From: a virus
DNA length: 43,381 bases
Reading direction: 5' to 3' (one strand)
IMG/VR virus record: IMGVR_UViG_3300044732_001817
Span: 1 to 43,381 of that record
Shown: one piece after another, positions 7,038 through 15,248 of the stretch
Numbering within the stretch: position 1 is the first letter of the stretch
Layout: each line of letters starts with the position of its first letter
Position numbers and translations under genes: made by a program
The notes under the pieces: model-generated
The model's database searches: none
What the model was told of the DNA's origin: nothing
Seen by the model: the letters and a program-made list of their open reading frames with translations, nothing else

Positions 7038-7738
7038 TTTGTATTTGTTTTATTTTTATATGAATCTAGTAGTTTTACATATTCATCTTTAGACATGTAT
7101 TGAGTATCTCCATTAGGAGCCATAACAATAAGATCATTTCCTCGGTCATCAATAACCTCTATTTCCCATTTCTTCAAATCAGAATAAGCCATTCGCATAA
7201 CTTCATCTAAACTCGGTTTCGTAGTTTCTTGGTAATGAATTAAAGATTTTGCTCTACTATCTTTTTCGGATATAACAATATCATCCATTAAGCACATGAT
7301 GTTGTTAATTTCCTTGATAGAATTCCATGCAATAGATCCTTCATATTCAGGTCTATAATCTTCATCAACCATATATTGAACGATCGTATCAGGTTCTCGT
7401 GTAAGAAATCCATGAGCAAATCCTTTAGGAATATAAACCGCATCTCCAGCATTAAGAACAAAGATATGAAATTCTCCAAATGTAGTTGGATGTAGATCAA
7501 CAGCAAAATCAATTATAGATCCTTGAATTACTTTTACCAGCTTGGTTTGCGGATGTGGATTTTGGTAATGCATACCTCTAAACGTATGCGCTTTTGGATT
7601 GATACTCAAATTAGTTTGTAACCAATCTTTTCTCAAACATAAATCATCCTTATGTGTGAATCTTATTGGAGTCGGTGTGAAAGTTCCTCTTTCATCATAG
7701 AAAACTGGAGACTTAATCACGAATGGTTTTTCTTTCAT
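7034..7738 (-). CDS. rmlC: dTDP-4-dehydrorhamnose 3,5-epimerase family (RmlC-like) with C-terminal extension
   Basis: Start chosen at the ATG at 7738, three bases after the previous stop; an upstream ATG at 7747 would lie inside the ABC gene. The RmlC core (residues 1-175) shows FRGMHYQ with the catalytic His, FAVDLH with the Asp of the dyad, IPKGFAHGF, and the C-terminal Tyr/Trp segment DYRPEYEGSIAWN. This enzyme epimerises the C3 and C5 positions of a dTDP-4-keto-6-deoxy sugar. About 60 extra residues follow (VMRMAYSDLKKWEIEV onward), absent from the usual 180-residue enzyme. With RmlB at 18125-19123 it could supply a rhamnose-type precursor. Confidence 0.88.
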   Translation of the reverse strand: MKEKPFVIKSPVFYDERGTFTPTPIRFTHKDDLCLRKDWLQTNLSINPKAHTFRGMHYQNPHPQTKLVKVIQGSIIDFAVDLHPTTFGEFHIFVLNAGDAVYIPKGFAHGFLTREPDTIVQYMVDEDYRPEYEGSIAWNSIKEINNIMCLMDDIVISEKDSRAKSLIHYQETTKPSLDEVMRMAYSDLKKWEIEVIDDRGNDLIVMAPNGDTQYMSKDEYVKLLDSYKNKTNTK

Positions 7739-7740
7739 AT

Positions 7741-8583
7741 TTAGCATTCTTTAGTTTTTAATCTACTTACAATATCTTGTATTCTTGCCCATATATCAAC
7801 ACCTATCGGAATTGACATGAGTGAAATTAAGAATTGGTTGATATATGCATACATGGATATTGATTGTCCTTGAGTTAGTCCTACATTTTTATGAGTAAAG
7901 ACTATTAAAGCCAATACCAAGAATATGGTTTTTGTTGAATTTAAAGTTGCCCAATTCTTACCTTGAAGTGTTGATCCGAATATAACAATTCTTCTTCGAC
8001 GTTCAAAAAAAGTTTTTTCTTTAGACGTATCTCCTTCGGTTAGTATATCAATTTTTTGTTCATAGTGAGAATTTGCTAATCTAGTACTTTGAGAAATCTT
8101 ACGATAGAATTTATACACAATCATACATATGAAGGGTATACAAGCCAAAACTACAAAGCCAGTTGGAATATGTTCAATAAATATAAAGAAAAGTGAACCA
8201 ATAATTGTCATTATTGACATAATATAGTAAGGAACGTAGTCTTCAAAAAATGCAACTAACCAATTAGACATTTCGGTTCTAGCAATTCTGGAAGATGCAT
8301 TAGAAGATTTATCATTTTCTAAATACTCAAAAACAATGTCATTGTAAATTCTAGTATAAACTTTGGTATCGTAAACCAGTCGTTTGTACATAAAAACGTT
8401 TGCTAGCAATTCTGTTCCTAAAAGAAACCAAATCCAAAAGTATTTCCCTGCTAACAAATCATCTATTGTTTTACCTAAAAGAAATGGCTCTATTAAGAAT
8501 AGCAATTGATAGCCTACCATATAAAAATAGATAATCGACAATTTGCATTTGTTGGCTTTAAGAATATCGTAAATATATTTCAT
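7741..8583 (-). CDS. ABC-exporter membrane domain without an ATPase domain
   Basis: 280 residues from ATG 8583, one base after the thymidylate synthase stop; the longer reading to 8640 lies inside that gene. It has about six hydrophobic segments (YFYMVGYQLLFLIEPFLLGK, IWFLLGTELLANVF, YYIMSIMTIIGSLFFIFI, FVVLACIPFICMIVY, IFLVLALIVF and a final one near residue 260) and the long helical linkers of type I ABC exporters (ITEGDTSKEKTFFERRRR resembles the intracellular loop). The protein ends where the nucleotide-binding domain should begin, with no Walker A or signature motif. Such exporters move lipids, peptides or glycans. Confidence 0.7.
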   Translation of the reverse strand: MKYIYDILKANKCKLSIIYFYMVGYQLLFLIEPFLLGKTIDDLLAGKYFWIWFLLGTELLANVFMYKRLVYDTKVYTRIYNDIVFEYLENDKSSNASSRIARTEMSNWLVAFFEDYVPYYIMSIMTIIGSLFFIFIEHIPTGFVVLACIPFICMIVYKFYRKISQSTRLANSHYEQKIDILTEGDTSKEKTFFERRRRIVIFGSTLQGKNWATLNSTKTIFLVLALIVFTHKNVGLTQGQSISMYAYINQFLISLMSIPIGVDIWARIQDIVSRLKTKEC

Positions 8584-8584
8584 A

Positions 8585-9712
8585 CTAGTTGCTAAGAGGT
8601 GCTTTAATAGTTGAATGTGATTGATAGTTTTCAATTTCAAAATCAGTATTATCTAAATGAGTCACTAATGAAACATCTTCCGATAATGATTTATAAAAGG
8701 CTTCAGTCTTCATATGTTTTAGTTTTGGTAATTCGTAAGGTTCTCTACCAATTTGTTTATCAACTTGTTCAAAGTGATCGTTATAAATATGAACATCTCC
8801 AAGTTGTCCTATAAGCTGATCAGGAACCATATTCACTGCTTTAGCAATGATTTCTAATAACAGGCCGTAAGATGCAATGTTGAATGGTAAACCTAAGAAT
8901 GTATCTACTGAACGTTGATTCCACATTAAAGAGATTGCTCGTTTAGGAACATTTAATTTATCTAAATTTTCATTATCAATATTATCTTCTGGGAAAACCG
9001 TATTACCATTTTTACCATACCAATAAAGATTTCTTTCCCTTAAACTCAACTCTCTTGTATAAACTTGAAATCCATAATGACAAGGTGGAAGTGTCATTTG
9101 GTCTAATTCACCTGGATTCCATGCACTAACCATTAATCGTCTACTATCAGGATTTGTTTTAAGGTCGTTGATTAGGTTTGCGATTTGGTCTATATAGGTT
9201 TCAGTATATTCTCCATTGCTGTATCTATATCCTCCAGGTATCTTTCGATTAGGATCTAACTCATCATTTATGGATACGGTCCAATGTCTCCATTGCTTAC
9301 CGTATATAGGTCCTAGATCTCCATACCACTTATTGAATTCATCATCGGTCATAATCTTCTCTTCGAATTCTTTTTGAGTAAGACGTTTTGGGTATGGTGC
9401 ACTAAATGGTGGATGTTCTCGGTCAAAATCTTTATCGTATACTCGATAAGCATCACCAGTCCATATATGACAGTTGTGTTCTAAAAGGTAACGAAGGTCA
9501 GTCCGTCCTTGTAGAAACCAAAGCATTTCGGTTACAATTCCTCTAAAGTACATTTTCTTTGTGGTTAGTAGAGGAAAACCTTCTGCCATGTTATGACGAA
9601 TTGTATATCCAAAAATAGAACGAGTTCCAGTACCCGTCCTATCTTCTTTACTAACACCAAATTCTTTAATAGTCTTTAGGAGATCTATGTATTGTTTGTC
9701 TAATGTATTCAT
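8585..9712 (-). CDS. thyA: Thymidylate synthase (ThyA type)
   Basis: 375 residues against 264 in E. coli. It methylates dUMP to dTMP using methylene-tetrahydrofolate. The dUMP-binding DRTGTGT is near residue 24, the catalytic Cys is in PPCHYGFQ (about residue 211), and RSVDTFLGLPFNIASYG is near 267. Extra length comes from an insertion near residues 88-130 (a common eukaryote-like insertion site) and another of about 40 residues just after the catalytic Cys region. It overlaps the vWA start by one base and its stop precedes the ABC gene by one base. Confidence 0.96.
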   Translation of the reverse strand: MNTLDKQYIDLLKTIKEFGVSKEDRTGTGTRSIFGYTIRHNMAEGFPLLTTKKMYFRGIVTEMLWFLQGRTDLRYLLEHNCHIWTGDAYRVYDKDFDREHPPFSAPYPKRLTQKEFEEKIMTDDEFNKWYGDLGPIYGKQWRHWTVSINDELDPNRKIPGGYRYSNGEYTETYIDQIANLINDLKTNPDSRRLMVSAWNPGELDQMTLPPCHYGFQVYTRELSLRERNLYWYGKNGNTVFPEDNIDNENLDKLNVPKRAISLMWNQRSVDTFLGLPFNIASYGLLLEIIAKAVNMVPDQLIGQLGDVHIYNDHFEQVDKQIGREPYELPKLKHMKTEAFYKSLSEDVSLVTHLDNTDFEIENYQSHSTIKAPLSN

Positions 9713-10410
9713 TATTTGTTAACGTCTTTACGATCTTCGTCATTGAAATTTAAAGCATCTTGAACTGCAGAATAATCGGATTCACTAAATTTAGCAGAAC
9801 GGAACATTGCAACTTTACTCGACATATTCATGTATACACTATTCACTGAATTGGCATTTGCATTGTAATTAATACTATTTCCTGCATTAATACCCATTGC
9901 TCCTCCAGCTGCAATTGCATCTTGATTAGCACCTAGGAATAAGAAATTCCATCCTGAACTTTTCTTCTTTTCGATAAGATCAAAAACTCCTTTTTGATTG
10001 AACTCTCTACTTGCATTTTCATGACCATCAGTAATGATTACAAATACAACATCGTCATCAGTTTTTAACTCATTGATAGTCTTACCAACTGCATCGAATA
10101 AGGCAGTAGTTGCACGAGGAACGAAAGTCTCTCCATCAATAAGATCCGCAACTTCCGAAATAGGTTTTGATTTGTAATCAATTTGATATTGATTGTCAAA
10201 TTGAACTAGAGTCATGTAAGCTTCACCTTCAGCAGCTTTTTGTTCTTTAATAAACGAATTCAATCCATTTACCGTAGCTTCTGAAATAGAACCCATAGAA
10301 CCGCTTCGGTCTAGAACTACTACAATCTGAGTAGGTTTTGTTGAATCGTTAACGATTTCTGTAACGACTTTAGTGGTTGTAGTCGTTGTTGTAATTTTCT
10401 TTTTAGCCAT
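9712..10410 (-). CDS. von Willebrand factor A (vWA) domain protein
   Basis: 232 residues. After a Thr-rich N-terminus (residues 4-12 are nearly all Thr) comes a vWA domain. The metal-ion site is complete: DRSGSMGS near residue 33 (DxSxS), the Thr in TTALFDAV near 100 and the Asp in ITDGHEN near 127. These proteins bind other proteins through the metal. Similar stand-alone vWA proteins occur with TerY or in AAA-vWA modules, but no AAA partner is seen in the window. The last 50 residues are Asn/Ser-rich and low-complexity. Confidence 0.85.
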   Translation of the reverse strand: MAKKKITTTTTTTKVVTEIVNDSTKPTQIVVVLDRSGSMGSISEATVNGLNSFIKEQKAAEGEAYMTLVQFDNQYQIDYKSKPISEVADLIDGETFVPRATTALFDAVGKTINELKTDDDVVFVIITDGHENASREFNQKGVFDLIEKKKSSGWNFLFLGANQDAIAAGGAMGINAGNSINYNANANSVNSVYMNMSSKVAMFRSAKFSESDYSAVQDALNFNDEDRKDVNK

Positions 10411-10418
10411 TTTGTATT

Positions 10419-11345
10419 TTATTTTATTTTATGACGTGGTGATGCATGGAGTACTACAAATCCATTGTTCATTTCTAGTCCTTGACGGTTTGCAACATAT
10501 TCAAGAAGATTTTTCGTAGCTCTCCAATTTAATAGAGTCTCTGTTTTCTTCCATTCCGATTCCGTATGAAGACCTTCATTTTTTCTTAAAGGAACGAATT
10601 GAATTTGATCCATATCTCCATCTACTATGAATTTAGCTAGATCTATAATTTTGATAGGTTCACCTCTACCTAAATCGAAGTTATGTCCTTTCCATTGACC
10701 TTCAGATATTTTAATCAATCCATCACATATATCATCAACATGAGTAAAATCTCTGGATTGTTGACCATCTCCTACAACCGTAAGTTTTTCGTTGTTGAGG
10801 TATTGTCTTAAGAATTTTTCAGTAACCGTTGCAAATTCACCATTTCGAGGTTCTCTAGGACCATATACATTGTAAAAGGTAGCCATTCCTATATTCATTC
10901 CATAGATTTCAGCATACATTCTACAAGCATCTTCTCCAACAACCTTGGAGAAAGTATAAGGAGTAATTAAGTGAGATCCATGATTTTTAGATGATGTAGT
11001 TGCATATACAAATGATTTGCAACCGGACTGTCTAGCAAAATCAAGAACTTCTACAGTTCCCATTGCATTTGACCAGAACCAATGTGCAGGAGCATCAAAT
11101 GAAGGTTGAATCCTAGCTTCTGCGGCTAAATGGAAAATAGTATCGAATTTTTTAGAACCCATAAGTTCTCTTATTTCTTGAATATCTCCATATACATATT
11201 CAACATTTTCATTTATGTATGATGATGAAGAGGAAATAGATGACATATTATCGATGACTATAACTTCGTTGCCTTGATCTACTAACTTATCAACTAAATT
11301 AGAACCGACGAATCCAAGTCCTCCGGTGACTAATACTTTTTTCAT
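10419..11345 (-). CDS. NAD-dependent nucleotide-sugar epimerase/dehydratase
   Basis: 308 residues, extended SDR family. The N-terminal GGLGFVGSNL is the NAD-binding GxxGxxG, with DIQEIRE and FHLAAEARIQPSFD in the usual positions. The catalytic motif is YTFSK (Tyr-x3-Lys) near residue 145, with the Ser/Thr before it in YATTSSK. A characteristic YNVYGPREPRNGEF follows. It acts on UDP- or GDP-sugars (epimerase, dehydratase or reductase cannot be told apart by eye). Overlaps the preceding gene by four bases. Confidence 0.9.
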   Translation of the reverse strand: MKKVLVTGGLGFVGSNLVDKLVDQGNEVIVIDNMSSISSSSSYINENVEYVYGDIQEIRELMGSKKFDTIFHLAAEARIQPSFDAPAHWFWSNAMGTVEVLDFARQSGCKSFVYATTSSKNHGSHLITPYTFSKVVGEDACRMYAEIYGMNIGMATFYNVYGPREPRNGEFATVTEKFLRQYLNNEKLTVVGDGQQSRDFTHVDDICDGLIKISEGQWKGHNFDLGRGEPIKIIDLAKFIVDGDMDQIQFVPLRKNEGLHTESEWKKTETLLNWRATKNLLEYVANRQGLEMNNGFVVLHASPRHKIK

Positions 11346-11593
11346 TTTTTAACAATTTTAGATTCTAATAAATTTAGTAGTGATTGTACTTCAGAAAAGG
11401 TATGAAATCTTATTGAAGGATCCGTATTGAAGATCTCAACAAACCATTGATTGCCTTTTTCTTCTGATTTTGTGTTTGTGATTAATGATAACCCATCTAC
11501 TACGTCAAGAGCATAGTAGTAATCATCGTCCCCTTCAAATTCGTTAATCATGCATTTTTCGAATCGTAGAAGATCTATTTCTCTTTCAGTCAT
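11342..11593 (-). CDS. Small acidic hypothetical protein
   Basis: 83 residues, acidic (EFEGDDDYYYALD), no membrane segment or known motif. It follows a strong terminator (11611-11640), so it probably begins a transcript that continues into the epimerase, which it overlaps by four bases. Confidence 0.6.
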   Translation of the reverse strand: MTEREIDLLRFEKCMINEFEGDDDYYYALDVVDGLSLITNTKSEEKGNQWFVEIFNTDPSIRFHTFSEVQSLLNLLESKIVKK

Positions 11594-11610
11594 TGTTTAT
11601 TTTTTATATG

Positions 11611-11640
11611 AAAAAAGCCAGGGATTTGATTCCCTGGCTT
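11611..11640 (-). terminator. Intrinsic terminator
   Basis: Minus-strand stem AAGCCAGGGA / TCCCTGGCTT (10 bp, perfect) with a six-base loop followed by TTTTTTC. It lies about 23 bases after the stop of the 11664-11954 gene. Confidence 0.9.
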
Positions 11641-11663
11641 ATAAAATTGTTAATAGAAATTGC

Positions 11664-11954
11664 TTATTTGCTTAGTGCATCAATTTCTTTATCGATTTCT
11701 GATTGTCGATTAACGTCGAGAATTTTACGATCAGTTGATTGTATCATTCGTTTTTCTGACTTAAGACCTTCAATTTGTAGTTCCTTTTTTGTTACCGTAA
11801 TAGCTTCTAGCGAATCTATTTTATTTGAAAGTGTATCGAGTCTTTTGTTAACTGTCTTTGTTGGATTTCCACAAGTATTGAAGAAAGTAACAATCAACAA
11901 AAATAAGGCTAATTTGTTAAAATGTTTTTCTACGAATTGTTCAAATTTATTCAT
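11664..11954 (-). CDS. Small membrane-anchored coiled-coil protein
   Basis: 96 residues from the ATG at 11954, which overlaps the previous stop by eight bases; a longer reading to 12032 would pass through that gene. A short N-terminal helix (MNKFEQFVEKHF) precedes one hydrophobic segment (LALFLLIVTFF) and then a charged coiled coil. A Cys follows the hydrophobic part (NTCGN), which could be a weak lipobox. Its size and shape would fit an accessory lysis or envelope protein, but nothing is diagnostic. Confidence 0.6.
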   Translation of the reverse strand: MNKFEQFVEKHFNKLALFLLIVTFFNTCGNPTKTVNKRLDTLSNKIDSLEAITVTKKELQIEGLKSEKRMIQSTDRKILDVNRQSEIDKEIDALSK

Positions 11955-12177
11955 TTTTCTTCTTTTTTGTTTTACCTTTTGGTGTGTATTGAGGAGTTTT
12001 TGCGTTGTAGTAATCATCAATATAACAATCACATACTTTCTCAGATTCTCCGCATTTTGGACATGTCATAGCTACTGAAGGATCAATTGGCGGCAAATCA
12101 GGTTTAACTTCCTCGATTTTATGAGCGTCGTTTTTCTTCTTTTCGCTAATGTACTGTATAAATTTCTTAAAAGGCAT
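11947..12177 (-). CDS. Small protein with zinc-ribbon-like Cys cluster
   Basis: 76 residues, basic. Near residues 40-52 it has CPKCGESEKVCDC, a CxxC plus CxC pattern that could bind a zinc ion. The remainder is Lys/Pro-rich, with a basic C-terminus (TKKKKNE). No family is assigned; nucleic-acid binding is a guess. A GGATAAATAA sequence that includes the upstream stop lies 14 bases before the start. Confidence 0.6.
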   Translation of the reverse strand: MPFKKFIQYISEKKKNDAHKIEEVKPDLPPIDPSVAMTCPKCGESEKVCDCYIDDYYNAKTPQYTPKGKTKKKKNE

Positions 12178-12195
12178 TTTAGTCTTTTAAGTTAT

Positions 12196-12732
12196 TTATC
12201 CTTGGAACGATGGATTTTGCTTTTGTAAACCTTCAACTAATTTCTCTACTGAGATTCCTTGTTCGGTAGCAACCAATTCTAAAGAAAGATCTTTAAGGTT
12301 TTGACGATCAGTATTAATTTCTGTCATTGAAATTGCAAATTGATCGCAAATTTGGCGGAAGAATCGAGCACTATCTACTCCAGTAGATACATGATTTTTC
12401 AAGAAGTGAAAAAGAGCCTCGATAATCTCAACTTTAACTTTACCATCAAGATTTCCTTTCTTGTTAACTTGAGATTTCAATGTATCATAAGTTTCAGAAA
12501 TTGCATATGATTCGTAACCTTTCCATTGGAAGTTAGGATATACTGATTCGAATAAATGAGTAGTTTGTTCTGCGTTTAATAACACAGCATACTCTTTAGA
12601 GTTCAATTGATTTTGTAACAAATCGAATTTTTCTGTCAATTCAGCAACTTTCTTTTTGTCGATTTTCGGTGCAGTTTGAGGTGCATTCGAGTTTTCTGAA
12701 GTTGGTACTTCGTTAGCTTTGATAACTTTCAT
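12196..12732 (-). CDS. Hypothetical soluble protein
   Basis: 178 residues. The first 30 are low-complexity (Asn/Ser/Pro/Ala), followed by a mainly helical body (KKKVAELTEKFDLLQNQL, EIIEALFHFLKNHVS). No motif or membrane segment recognised. Confidence 0.65.
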   Translation of the reverse strand: MKVIKANEVPTSENSNAPQTAPKIDKKKVAELTEKFDLLQNQLNSKEYAVLLNAEQTTHLFESVYPNFQWKGYESYAISETYDTLKSQVNKKGNLDGKVKVEIIEALFHFLKNHVSTGVDSARFFRQICDQFAISMTEINTDRQNLKDLSLELVATEQGISVEKLVEGLQKQNPSFQG

Positions 12733-12780
12733 AATTTACTTTTTATTTGTTTTTAAAGATTTTTAATTTATATGTTAGAT

Positions 12781-13317
12781 TTAGTTTGATGTTTCAAAAA
12801 TTTTTGCAATCAATATATCGTTTTTTCCTAGATCCGTATCAATCATTTCAAATTCATAATTCTCGTTGATTTCTTTAATCATTTTTTTGATAGAATCTAA
12901 AGGTAATATCCATTCAGTACCAGCCAATCTAATATCGTCAATCATGATTACATGGTTTTTTATCTTGTGAGATTTTATCCAATTTAGTTCTTCTTCTAAC
13001 GGACAGTATTTATCGCCTTTTGCAGTATTTCCTCCACTATAATGACCGTCCAACCAAAAGATAATCTTTTCGTTGATGTTTTTTATTACGGATCCTAATA
13101 TATCCGATGAACTTCCTAAGTGAATATGAACATTAGGATTGTTTTCGAATCGAGTTTTAACTAGGGAATGATAAAAATCAGACAATTCTATTGAATGAAC
13201 TTCTTTAAAATTACAAAGTGATGCACTATATGTAGTATCTCCTTGATATGATCCGGTTTCTACAAAGACTTGTGAATCTCCGGCATGAGTTTTGATAAAA
13301 TCGGTTGTTATTTTCAT
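12781..13317 (-). CDS. Class I SAM-dependent methyltransferase-like protein
   Basis: 178 residues with a Rossmann-type start: VFVETGSYQGDTT resembles motif I of SAM-binding enzymes, HSIELSDF is the acidic residue after beta-2, and IFWLDGHYSGG and HVIMIDDIRLAG follow. This is the pattern of short sugar or metabolite methyltransferases in polysaccharide clusters. Ends in a cluster with a fucosyltransferase-like gene and an FkbM enzyme; overlaps the former by four bases. Confidence 0.75.
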   Translation of the reverse strand: MKITTDFIKTHAGDSQVFVETGSYQGDTTYSASLCNFKEVHSIELSDFYHSLVKTRFENNPNVHIHLGSSSDILGSVIKNINEKIIFWLDGHYSGGNTAKGDKYCPLEEELNWIKSHKIKNHVIMIDDIRLAGTEWILPLDSIKKMIKEINENYEFEMIDTDLGKNDILIAKIFETSN

Positions 13318-14054
13318 TTAGATAGTTTTTTCCATTTTTTTCTTGCTGTATTCCAATTAAGATCTGCCGGAAACCAAACATCTGGACAAATAACATTTTC
13401 TGAATCAGAAAACCAAGAACCCCACCATCCAAATGAGCTGTTAGATATTACAAAGTTCTTGCATCCATACATATGTTGAAATTGCTCCCTTTCAGATCCT
13501 TGTATAAATTTCATATTTGGATAATCAAATGTTGACTTACACCATTCAATATCATCAGATGTAAAGTATATTGTATCGAAATCAAATTCCGAAATTGCTT
13601 TTTTGTACCAATCAATCGTACAATACTCATGTGCAGAGTTGTTTATGTAATCAGTACGTCTTACTTGAACTATAAGATCTCGTTCTCCAAGTTTTGCATG
13701 GTCTAATGCAAACTCTTCTCTTAATTCATCTATTACGTTCGAGAAGTAATTTTCATTTTGCCAATATCCTTGTACGACATAATTGCCATCGGGTAGATTA
13801 TCATATGCAGATTCGCAACCGTCAACATAAGGATGAGGTTCTTTAATATACATATTCCAATCAACATTCAAACCTTCGCTACAAGATATTCTAAACATTT
13901 TACCTAACATATAATGTCTAGGAACCGAAGCTCTATTCAATTCATTAATAGACACATGTAATTTTGCATTATATCTTTTTGCAAGAGATTTACCGAATGC
14001 ATATTGAAACATTTGATTTCCAAGGCCACCTTCAAGAACAATCTTAATCTGCAT
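13314..14054 (-). CDS. Family 11 glycosyltransferase (alpha-1,2-fucosyltransferase-like)
   Basis: 246 residues. The GT11 N-terminal signature EGGLGNQMFQYAFGKSLAKRY is complete, and the GDP-binding motif appears as VQVRRTDY near residue 125 (family HxRRxDY). The C-terminal ISNSSFGWWGSWFS is also typical. These enzymes transfer fucose (or a related GDP-6-deoxyhexose) to galactose in surface polysaccharides. The host would need to supply the GDP-sugar, as no GDP-fucose synthase is seen. Overlaps the FkbM gene by 11 bases. Confidence 0.92.
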   Translation of the reverse strand: MQIKIVLEGGLGNQMFQYAFGKSLAKRYNAKLHVSINELNRASVPRHYMLGKMFRISCSEGLNVDWNMYIKEPHPYVDGCESAYDNLPDGNYVVQGYWQNENYFSNVIDELREEFALDHAKLGERDLIVQVRRTDYINNSAHEYCTIDWYKKAISEFDFDTIYFTSDDIEWCKSTFDYPNMKFIQGSEREQFQHMYGCKNFVISNSSFGWWGSWFSDSENVICPDVWFPADLNWNTARKKWKKLSK

Positions 14055-14688
14055 AACTTTTATTTTTTAGAAGCACATCATCAGCATAAACATAAACGAT
14101 TTCCCAATTGGAACCAAGAATTTCTTGTATTTGATTCAAATTAAGTTGACCTTCGTACATTTCTTGATTGTTATATTCGGTGTAAAGATATTTAGTTCTC
14201 TTAAGAGTTTCCATAGATCCTTGAAATACTAAATCTTCTGCTCCTTGAACATCCATCCAAATAAAGTCAATTACTCTGTGTTCTATTGGTGAATAATCAT
14301 CTAATCTAATAGAATCAACTTCTATTGTTTCTTCGAATTTTATCCATTTATGAAAGTCTAGATGTACTTTAGGCTTCTTAAGTGAAGATGAAGCGGACCA
14401 ATCATTGCCTGTAAGTAGTGGATCTCCTGACCAATGACTACAATCACCGGCAGAAAGATAGAATTGTAGTTTTCCATTTTCATTAGATATTGCAACTTCT
14501 TCTATTTTGCATATTTTGTCTATTCCTCTATCTTTAAGTACTTTAAGATTTCTTGGATCCGGTTCAAAAGCGATAATTTCACAATTAGGTAGAAGTTCTC
14601 TAAATTTTTGAGTTTCTGTACCAAAATGTGCTCCTATTTCTAGAAGTAAAGATGGTTTAATTTGTTGTATGAATTCTAGTATATTCAT
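14044..14688 (-). CDS. FkbM-family methyltransferase
   Basis: 214 residues from ATG 14688, which overlaps the preceding TGA by four bases (ATGA); a longer reading to 14721 is less likely. Motif I is LLEIGAHFGTET, followed by IIAFEPDPRNLKVL and, later, IDFIWMDVQGAE, all typical of the FkbM family, which methylates hydroxyl groups of sugars or polyketides. Sits in the glycosyltransferase operon. Confidence 0.88.
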   Translation of the reverse strand: MNILEFIQQIKPSLLLEIGAHFGTETQKFRELLPNCEIIAFEPDPRNLKVLKDRGIDKICKIEEVAISNENGKLQFYLSAGDCSHWSGDPLLTGNDWSASSSLKKPKVHLDFHKWIKFEETIEVDSIRLDDYSPIEHRVIDFIWMDVQGAEDLVFQGSMETLKRTKYLYTEYNNQEMYEGQLNLNQIQEILGSNWEIVYVYADDVLLKNKSYAD

Positions 14689-15248
14689 TTTGTAAATACC
14701 ATTATTGTGTTTTTGAACCAAGGTGCAGTTGCTGCAGATCTCAATCTTTTAGAAGAATCCTCATCATATTTGAATCCTCGTTTCTGCATTTCGAAAATTA
14801 CATATTCGTTATCTTGACAGTTTACATGTCCATCTCCACCTTGCCCAACCACTGCCCAACTTAAAAGGACTTTAGATTTCGTATGTTTACAAATGTTATC
14901 TAGAAAGATTTGTTCAAATTCTTTTGGTATATGTTCACCAACTTCTAGACTCATTGAACAATCTGCAACTTCTCCTAAATCGAAGGTTTTAGAAAAATCT
15001 AGAACTGATCCAATTCCATTAGTAAGTTTTTCTGTGTTAGGGTTTCCGTCGTATGCTTTAACTTCAATTCCGTTAGATATGAAAGATTTTGCATAATCAC
15101 CCATTCCACAACCAAAGTCAAAGACTTTATTTAGGTCATTATTTCTTAAATAGTTAATGATACTCATACATAAAGGACGATCGTGGACATGTCCACTAGA
15201 ATCTATGGATTCCCAGAATCCTCTTTCGTTAATACTAAAATTTGTCAT
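14685..15248 (-). CDS. Class I SAM-dependent methyltransferase
   Basis: 187 residues. Motif I VFDFGCGMGDYAKSF near residue 40 and the post-II acidic residue in VKAYDGNP are clear; the middle has SMSLEVGEHIP, typical of the UbiE/Methyltransf_11 group. Acceptor unknown; the neighbours suggest a sugar. Coupled by four-base overlaps to the genes on both sides. Confidence 0.85.
   Translation of the reverse strand: MTNFSINERGFWESIDSSGHVHDRPLCMSIINYLRNNDLNKVFDFGCGMGDYAKSFISNGIEVKAYDGNPNTEKLTNGIGSVLDFSKTFDLGEVADCSMSLEVGEHIPKEFEQIFLDNICKHTKSKVLLSWAVVGQGGDGHVNCQDNEYVIFEMQKRGFKYDEDSSKRLRSAATAPWFKNTIMVFTK

Noticed and set aside
7288-7512. 74-codon minus-strand frame inside the RmlC-like gene
   Set aside because: Shadow frame of a well-recognised enzyme, without its own motif or signal.
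11593-12078. Plus-strand frame of 161 codons with Cys/Phe/Ser-rich sequence
   Set aside because: Runs antisense to two small genes and across the 11611-11640 terminator; the composition is not protein-like.
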